From Tanypteryx hageni (taxonomy: Eukaryota > Arthropoda > Insecta > Odonata > Petaluridae), in NCBI GenBank assembly GCA_028673005.1, contig CM054116.1, positions 78,504,572-78,568,571 of the forward strand: 64,000 nt of DNA, written 5' to 3'. Made by a program: the position numbers and the translations under genes. Below are positions 51,901 to 60,900 of this stretch, piece after piece. The notes under the pieces are model-generated. The model was not told the DNA's origin and did not search any database. It saw nothing but the letters and a program-made list of their open reading frames with translations. How positions within the stretch are numbered: position 1 is the first letter of the stretch; each line of letters opens with the position of its first letter.

Positions 51901-54900
51901 TCGAAAGGGCCCCTTTGGATGTTCTGTAATTTATATCAAGTAGATACCATATTAAATTATAATTTCCATATATAGGAGACACACAATATTTATAAAATCT
52001 GGGAGGGTCTGGTGGAGAAATTTTTTAAAATAAGTAAAGAAAAAAGCACATTTTAAGGCAATTTTGGTAGTTTTATACCAAAATATTTTTCCCCTTCTTT
52101 CTCTAATTCAGTTAAGAAGGCTCCTAGGCACCTCCTTGGACTGGGCCTCCCGTCTACAGGGGCTGCAGGCACCTCAATTATGCCACTGCCTTCAATTTAA
52201 TTGTGTAAAAGAGATATGAAACAAATTATAGGCCATATAAATTGGCGTCAAATCATTCAGACATAACGTTTAATAGTTTTCACAAAATAACACTGAAAAG
52301 GACAAGATAGAAAAAAGGGCTGTTTTATGGACCCAGATACTGAATGGTTGACAGCATCCCAAGGAGTATTTGTTCTATTTTCAGTCAAGTATTAATAGCA
52401 GAAGCATTTGTTGATTTTCATCATGAAAAAGAGAAAGATATTCTGAGGATTTTTGAATAAAATGTACAAATATAATTGTCTGCTTATCTGTAAAAAATCG
52501 ATAAAAAATCTACTTCCTGCATAAAATGAAAAGGCAATATATTTCCCGATTACTGCAAAAAATTCCCATTTTCCCAAATGTCCCATTTTAACCCATGAGA
52601 ACGCACCTACGGGGAATCCCCGCGTTTTTTAATTTTTTTTTAATATTGCGCCACCCATTTGTAGTGTAAGCTAGTGTCGTCTTCTACCTTCCTGTTCATG
52701 TACATACTTCTAGTTGATGTCGTGCCAACGTGTTTGCACTTGTTTGTGTGTAAATGGTCATTCTGTGAATTTTGCGGTCAATTCCCTGTCGTGCATATTA
52801 CAGTGTATTTGAATTCTGGCGAACTTCTACAAAGGTGAGTCACTTTTCTCTTCGATTTTAATATGGATTTTGAGTTTATTACCATTTATATTATTTTTAT
52901 GCTATTACCCTTTAGAATCAACATGGAAGAAAGGGAAATACAATGCATCTTGAGAATATCACTTAGGAGGATCTTCCAAAATTGGACGAGAGTGATGATG
53001 ATATCCCAGAAGATTTTATCCCTAAATCAAGATGTAAAATATGTAATTACGAGTTCTTTTTTCATTAACAAACATATACAAGTACAATTTTTGCATTAAC
53101 AAATTTCAAAATGCAAGTTTTTAGCAATTGGTCTTTTCCCTAACGTGCGTGCTATGTTCTAAAAGGTAGTGCATGTTCTCGCGGGTGAGTAGCTCTTTTC
53201 TAAATTTCAAGATAAAACAAAAGGTATTGTTCCGTTCTTGATTTTCAGTGGAAAATGAAAAAGCAAAAAATTTGTATATAAATTTAATAAAATAAAAATA
53301 TATAATACTAAACAAAACATTAACTCTTAATAATAATACAAACAAATTATCACTCAAATAATAATACTAATCTGGACTCAGTGCGAGATGTGGGATTGAT
53401 GCTTTGAACAAATTTGTTTAATCCTTGGCCTCATTGTTGACAAATAAACTCTTAATTCTTGTTCTATGGATAATAGTCTTTCTCTCTTTTTACTTTCTCC
53501 ATATACGTATACATAGGGAAAGTATTGTATTCATGAAAAAAATCGACTTCAAGATTTCAACGGAAATACACGTTTTAAGGCCTCCTGAACATGTTTTTTT
53601 TGTGTATTTGTGTGTGTGTATGTGATAGCTTTTTGTGGGTGCTCTAACTCAAAAACTATTAATCAAGTCAACACGAAATTTTATATTTAACATTTTTATA
53701 AAAGTCACAGGAACTGATTAGTTTTTGGTAAAACTGTCAACCGGAAGTGGGTGTTTACTCTTGTCACTTATCCGTTATTTTGAAATATTTGCTTTAATAT
53801 TTAATAAATGTAAAAATGTATTGGAATAAAAGTTGTGGGAAATTTAATTTTCTACAACCTTTGTTTGAAACATTTTCCCACATAATACATTGTTTAAGAG
53901 TTATCTTATATTTATAGCTGCCACCACCATGCCACCTACCAATGTCTATTGTTAACAATTGATGCTTAGTTACATCTTAGTAACACTCCTTTTTCTTTTC
54001 TTAATTGTTGGAGCTTTGTGGCTATATTCAATATCGGAAGGCTATGGTTTGAGTTTATTTCTGTTCTTTATAAAGTCTAAAATTTGCTCGCAGTTTCTTA
54101 AAATATTATTATGTAACCTATTTGGAACTTTTAGAAATAGTACAGATATGGAGAAAGTCATTTGGTGGCCACATCAGATTTTTTTGTTTTATTTCAGAGG
54201 GGGTTGAAAAGCCCAATTAACACAAATACGAAGTTGAAAATGGAAGTAATACCTCAATAGCTAAGGTTGCTACCTTTCAAACAAGCAAAGTCAGGACATT
54301 TAAACCTTTCAAGCAAGCAAAGTCGGGACATTAAAAAAAAAACACTAGTTAGCACCTTAAACTAAATTTTTAAACTAAAAAAATATAATTGGCCGAGCGA
54401 AGCGAGGTCTCTCCTGTTGAGTCCATGTGCATTTTGTCTGTCTGATTTTTACCAAACTTCGTGTGCATGTACAAATTACTTAGAGTCGAATGCCTAAATT
54501 TTTTCTAGAATACCACCCTCATAGTTACTGCGCAATTTGCGTTAGCACATTGCACTAATTTCCAAATCTTATCCAATTGAAACGAAACAAGCCTCTGTAC
54601 TCGTCTTCGTCGCAAGTGTCCCCCACTACTTATATGAAATGGTATAGTACTGCTTTGACCCAAGGAATATGAAAAAAGGCATGCATTTTGCGATGACACT
54701 TGTATACCTTGAAGAAATATGTCTTTCCCACACTCAACTAAGAGTAGGGTTTCCCCTACAAATCACTAACATTGTACAACATAGTAATTACCAACTTACC
54801 AACATTGTTGCATTGTACAACAATGTAACAATGTTGGTAATTACTATGTTTGATATTTTATGCAAAATTTGTACATAAAATATCAGACAGTTGTGTTATT

Positions 54901-57900
54901 TAAGAATTATATTTATCCGAGGAAAAAGGTTATCAAAGAAAGGAAAAGTGGGACATTCTATATTCAAGGCGGGACTCGGGACAATCCCGCTAAAAGCAGG
55001 ATGGGTGGCAATCCTATCAATAGCCCTTTGTAAAAGTTAGGCTAATCTTATGCTACACTTATCCAAAATCTTGAGGCTATTTTTTCCAAAATAAATTTGG
55101 AGACTCCTGTTATTTTTATTTCAACCAATTCCTCTTCTTATTTTAAACTTAAAACGGTTGCGGTTGGAGAGACAAATGTATGAAAAGCTTTGTTTACATT
55201 GTACTATTCTCCTACGCTCGCTATATTTTCTCGATGTTTGCACTTTGTACCTGGGATTTCCTGAATTTCTTTGATGGTTTTGAGTCGGTATGAAATTATT
55301 TTGTTTGTCATTCAACTTTTGTTTGTGAGTTTTGCTACTTTGTGTAGTTTCAAGCCGTTTATATGTTAGCATTCCCTCAACTCAGATGTGTAAGCCATGT
55401 TATTTATATAATATTTGTTTCGCTTTGATATTTTTATTTGTTAAGTCCTTGTTCCTTGGTGCGATTTTGTTTATTAATTATTGAAACCCAGTTACATGTA
55501 TTTCTTGTGATATACGAATAATGCTACCTTTCTCGTTTTGATCACAAATGTGTTAAAATATTGTGTGTTAATGAGTTAGGTGGAGCTGCTTAGTGAATTT
55601 CATACTTTTTCTAAACCCATTTAATCTGCCAGGTAAACAATCTCATAATATGCCCAACCATGATTTATTTTATTTCACTTTGTGCCATCATTTGATGCGT
55701 TATGTTTCAATTAAACCTGAAATGTTGTATGTTATAACTTTCTCGAATTGAATAATTACTTGTACAATACTCCTAGTATTTATGCTTTGGACTTAAGTTG
55801 TATTATTAAAATTAAACATAATAACACTCTTCATTAGTGGCAGGCTTGTTTGGCATCGAGGTAGTTCTTGAATTAATTGAAATGAGTACTTAACCCTTAA
55901 CTGGTATGGTGAGGTAAGGACAGACCCCAGGCATATTTAAATTTAAAAATATTAGCCATGACCCATTCTAGGCTTTCAAAGTATCACTGGAGAATTGAAG
56001 AATGAAGAAGATTTGATTTATCTTTTTATATAATGCAAATAACAACTTTAATTGAAATATATACCTTAGACAACTTTTGTTTTTTTATTACCTAATTCAA
56101 CTAAAGTTACTTTTAAACAAAAGCAACGAGTTTTATAGATTGCAAAAGAGTGTATATAATGCATTAGATAAAGATTTTGGTTAAAAAACTAAATTGTTAA
56201 TTGATACATAATTTTTAATTTTGGAGTCAAATCTGACCCCACCATACCAAATATGGTGCATTTTTTGCCATACCAGTTAAGGGTTAACATGCAGTGTAAA
56301 CGTATTATATTATTGAAAGCACAGCATCAGTAGTATTACAGAATAATAACAAACAAAACGATAAAACTTGTAGCCAGAAAAATATTTATGCCGAATTAGC
56401 AATCGCTGATGAACTAAAGCATAAAAAGTGAATTACATACAACAAATGGCCTTTGGAAGATCATTCTGCATTTGTTTCAATTAAAAGATATACTCAAAGA
56501 AAGCATGAAAAAGAAGTCAAGTAAATTTAAAGCAAAAAATAGTACTTTTCAACTAAATAAGGAGGTATTTACATAAGCTTAAAGCACTGACTAAAAGTGC
56601 CAATATCACTATCTCATGATTGAACACGAATCTCTCACTCATCACTTTGCTCATCCATGTAGTAGGTCCATGCTCATAAGTGTCAAAAATCCTCAACAAA
56701 AGCTACGTTCACACTACTCAACTTCAAAATAAAATATTTTTTAGACCATTTTGGGAAAAATTCGCAGCACACCTGATATCAACTGGCGGCACACCTGATA
56801 TCAACTGGCGGCACACCAGTGTGCTGCGGCACAGTTTGAGAAATACTGGTCTATACATTCCTTACAAAGTTTTTTTGTGCATTACTTTCCCCTTTACCCC
56901 CTCTCTCACTCTCTTTGTCTCGAACCCTCAATCTTATCAGCTTCTCCTTTGCATTTTATGATGGGTCAGTTACCCCAAAAAGAAACAAATGAAGTGAAGA
57001 AAACAGCTCAATGTATGTGGCGATTGGGAATCCAAAGGTCGGAAAAACTCGGGAAAAGGCAGGGAAAAAGAGAAAGGACAGGGCCTGATCACCGCTCCCT
57101 TACTATCTTTCGTATACACATACACACTGTATTGTATTATGAAAGTACATATAGCCATCTTATGAAAGATCCCATCCACATGCGTCAAAGTGAGCCACAA
57201 TGTATTCAATATGAACAAAGTTTTGTTTCACTAGTACCTACGTCATTTTTAGTTTGGAAACATACAGTTTGAAGAAAAATTCAGGAATGAATACACTGTA
57301 ATAGCAATCTACATCTATCTATCTAAAACAACTTTCTGATCCACATATGTAGGATCAAGCACAAGAAATGAAATATTTTTTTCTGCAACAAATTACCAAA
57401 ATGCACCTATTTTCGCCATTCATCTCAGATTTCCGGAGGGGTTACATACAAAATTTATTTATTAACTCCATTAAATAATGAAAACCTTTAACTAAATGAC
57501 ATCCAATTTTGATTTCTTGTTCAGCAGCCAAGTCTATTAAAACTGCTCAAGTGCATTGGGTGACTTTTTCCGAAATTAGTGACCTGAAGTCTCACAGACC
57601 TCACGTCATATTTATTTCTCTTTTAAACACATACTATGATACCTGCAGAAAAACTGAAGTTGTTATTGGATTGCTCTATGTGATAATGGAAGGTAACATA
57701 AATAAGATTTTTTGGAATGGTGATTATTAATATTTTGACATTTTTTTCATTCAGAGTGGTCTCTCAGACCTCATGTCACCAGTTAATGGTTAAGTTAATT
57801 TTATAATTTTGTATTAGAAGCTATAAATAAATAGCAAAAAATCTCATTTCATAAATCCGTTTGTCAAGAATAACTAAATCAATGAATGATTCTGCAACTA

Positions 57901-60900
57901 ATGCACAGCATACTATTTCATAATGTATACACTATGTGCACATTTTGTAATCTTTAGTTACTACAAAGCATAGCAGATGGCCCAACGCAAATTATTAATA
58001 AGATGTCAATGTGTTATTTCAACCTCTATCTGCACATTGTATTATAGGTAGGAAGAGGCATATTCAGTGATGTTTGCTGACAATGCAAAAGAATGTAAAT
58101 CAAAATTAAAGATTTTATTAAACGAGTTGCATTCAGTATTTCCAGTCAAGTAGTGGAATTTATGACTATTCAATTGATCAATAAGAAACTTGTACAGGAG
58201 AGGAAGAAGAAAAACAATTTTAAAACCAATACACCATACATCGATAAATTTTCATAGATACAAGTTTTTGCTATGTTTTCCAGATATATCTGTTGCAATT
58301 AGGGTAACAATGGCTTTCCTGATATCAGGAAAATGATTAATTGAAGTTGATCACTGCATATTTAAGGTATCGATATGACAGGTCAGATTGTCAGAATAAG
58401 CAAAATATCAATATAACACAATAGTTTAGGTATTAGATTTTCTTGAATCTATAAATGCTTTTGCCATGTTCAAACTATGACAGATAAAATACTATAATCA
58501 CCTGACGATGCTGTGTATAGTGAAACCAATTATGAAAAAAAATTATTTGTGAAATTTACTGTTCATTTCTTTGTTATTTTTCCCATTGTTAAATATACAA
58601 TACTGTTCTTTTTGTAATAATAGTAATATTGATTGTATTTTCTTGTGCATAACAAGAATGTATGAGAATATTTAATTTATATTGTATTAATTAAATAAAT
58701 GCAATTTATTCACTAATTTTTCATAATTATATAAAAAATCTGATGTGGCCACCACATGACTCTCCATACCTGTAATATTTCTAAAAATTCCAAATAGGTA
58801 AAATGATAAATATTTTAAGGAACTGTGAGAAAATTTTAAGGACTAGACAAACAACAGAAATAACCCCTAACCATAGCCTTCTCATATTGAATAGTCATGA
58901 AGCTCCAACAATTAAGAAAATAAAAAGGGGTGTTACGAAGACGTGACTAAGCGCAAAGTGTTTACAATATTCACTGGTAGGTGGTGTGGTGGTGCCAGCT
59001 AAAACAGATTTTAAAATCTCTTATCTCATTACATGGGAAAAATGTGTCGAACAAAGGTTGTAGGAAATTAAATTTCTACAACTTTTATTCCTATACCTTT
59101 TTTACATTTCTAAAATATTTCAAAAAACATGAGAAGAGTAAACACCCACTTCCAGTCGACTGATTTTTATCAAAAACTAATCAGTGCGTGCCCCTTTAAC
59201 AAAAATGTTCGATATAAAATTTCACATTGACCTAAAAATAGTTTTTGAGTTAGAGCACCCACAAAATTCAGGTCACAGACACCCACAGACATCAAGAAAA
59301 TAGTCAAAACATGTTCAGGGGACCTTAAAACATGTATTTCCATTGAAATCTCAAATTCAATTTTTTTCATGAAAACAATACTTTCTCTATATTTCATATA
59401 TGGAGAAAGTAAAAATGCATTTCATGAAAAACTTATTATTTTCAAACACAAAAACAAATTATCCGATCAGCATAAAAATTCGTATTTAGCATTTGTATTA
59501 GAAAGTCGAGAATGGATTAGATTTTAGCTAAAATCGGTCTACTCGAAGTGTATGTTTATTCTTGTCATTTTTCTGTTTATTTCAAATATATCCTGTAATT
59601 CTTCATTAAGGTAACCGTATTTAATAACCTAAGTTATAGATAATTTTATTCTCTACAACTTTTGTATTTAATATTTTTTTGTAGAGGAGATATTTCAGTT
59701 CAATAGTGACCAATTCCAGCACTGCCAACTTGTTAATTACCAACTACATATGGAGAAAGTCATTTTTACTTTCTCCATACATAGTATAGGGGAAAGCATT
59801 GTTTTCATGAAAAAATTGACTTCGAGATTTCAATGGAAATACACGTTTAGAGGTCCCCTGAAGACGTTTTGACAATTTTCTCCATGTCTGTCTGTGTGTG
59901 ACAGCTTATTTGTGGGTGCCCTTAACTCAAAAACTACTAATCAGGTCAATGCGAAATTTTATATTTAACATTTTTATAAAAGTCAGAAGAACTGATTAGT
60001 TTTTGGTAAAACTCGGTCAACCAGAAGTCGTGTTTACTCTTGTCACCTATCCATTATTTTGAAATATTTGCTTTAATATTTAATAAATGTAAAAATGTAC
60101 TGAAATAAAAGTTGCAGAAAATTTAATTTTCTACAACCTTTTTTTGAAACATTTTTCCACATAATGCATTGTTTAAGAGCTATCATATATTTATAGCTGC
60201 CACCACCACGCCACCTACCGATGACTACTGTTAACAATTGACGCTTAGTTAAGTCTTACAATTAGTAATGCTCCTTTTTCTTTTCTTAATTGTTGGAGCT
60301 TTTTGGCTATATCCAATATCAAAAGGCTATGGTTTGAGTTTATTTCTGTTCTTTGTAAAGTAAAATTTTCTCACAGTTTCTTAAAATATTTATTATGTAA
60401 CCTATTAGGAATTTTTAGAAATATTACAGGTATGGAGAAAGTCTGACGACTTTCTCCATATACAAGTATAGGAGAAAGTATTATTTTCATGAAAAAAGTT
60501 GAATTTGAGATTTCAATCAAAATACATGTTTTAAGGTCCCCTAAACATGTTTTGACTATTTTCTCGATGTCTGTCAAATAATATTAGATGTCTCTTAATG
60601 CATTATATGTAAAAATGTTTCAAACCAATGTTGTAGAAAATTAAATTTCCTATAACTTTTATTCTAATACATTTTTACATTTATCAAATATTAACCCTTA
60701 TACTGCGAGCCGGCTGATATATCGGCCCTAGGGGTGTGTGTGAAAACTGCCACCGCCGATCTATCGGCCGTGTTTGTTTATGCTCTGTCCCTCTCGTCTC
60801 TGTGAATCAGATGGCTTTCTTAAACACTTATCCATTATTTCTGATGCTTACTCATCTGTCAATGAATATCTTACTAGAATTGCAATACTTGCTTTATTTT

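Larger units (their letters stand above)
51780..56848. mobile_element. hAT element inserted inside the piggyBac-type element
   Basis: Left end CAGTGTTTCCCAAACTTT; right end, inverted, CAGTATTTCTCAAACTGT. The flanking 8-mers GTCTATAT (51772-51779) and GTCTATAC (56849-56856) are a near-perfect target duplication. Both ends carry GGCACAC-type subterminal words, and the right side has a 22-bp unit with GATATCAACTGG twice. No intact hAT transposase is recognisable inside. Confidence 0.75.
51503..57789. mobile_element. piggyBac-type element, interrupted by later insertions
   Basis: TTAA at 51499-51502 is followed by CCCTTAACCAGTGACG. The right end is TCACCAGTTAATGG, then TTAA at 57790-57793. Subterminal blocks AGATCTGAGAGACCGCT (left) and, inverted, AGGTCTGAGAGACCACT (right) match. 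Removing the hAT insertion leaves about 1.2 kb, so the original was probably non-autonomous. Confidence 0.72.

Noticed and set aside
53959..54207. 82-residue hydrophobic frame as a membrane-protein gene
   Set aside because: It lies inside a repeat copy and recurs in other copies with changes; best explained as repeat interior.
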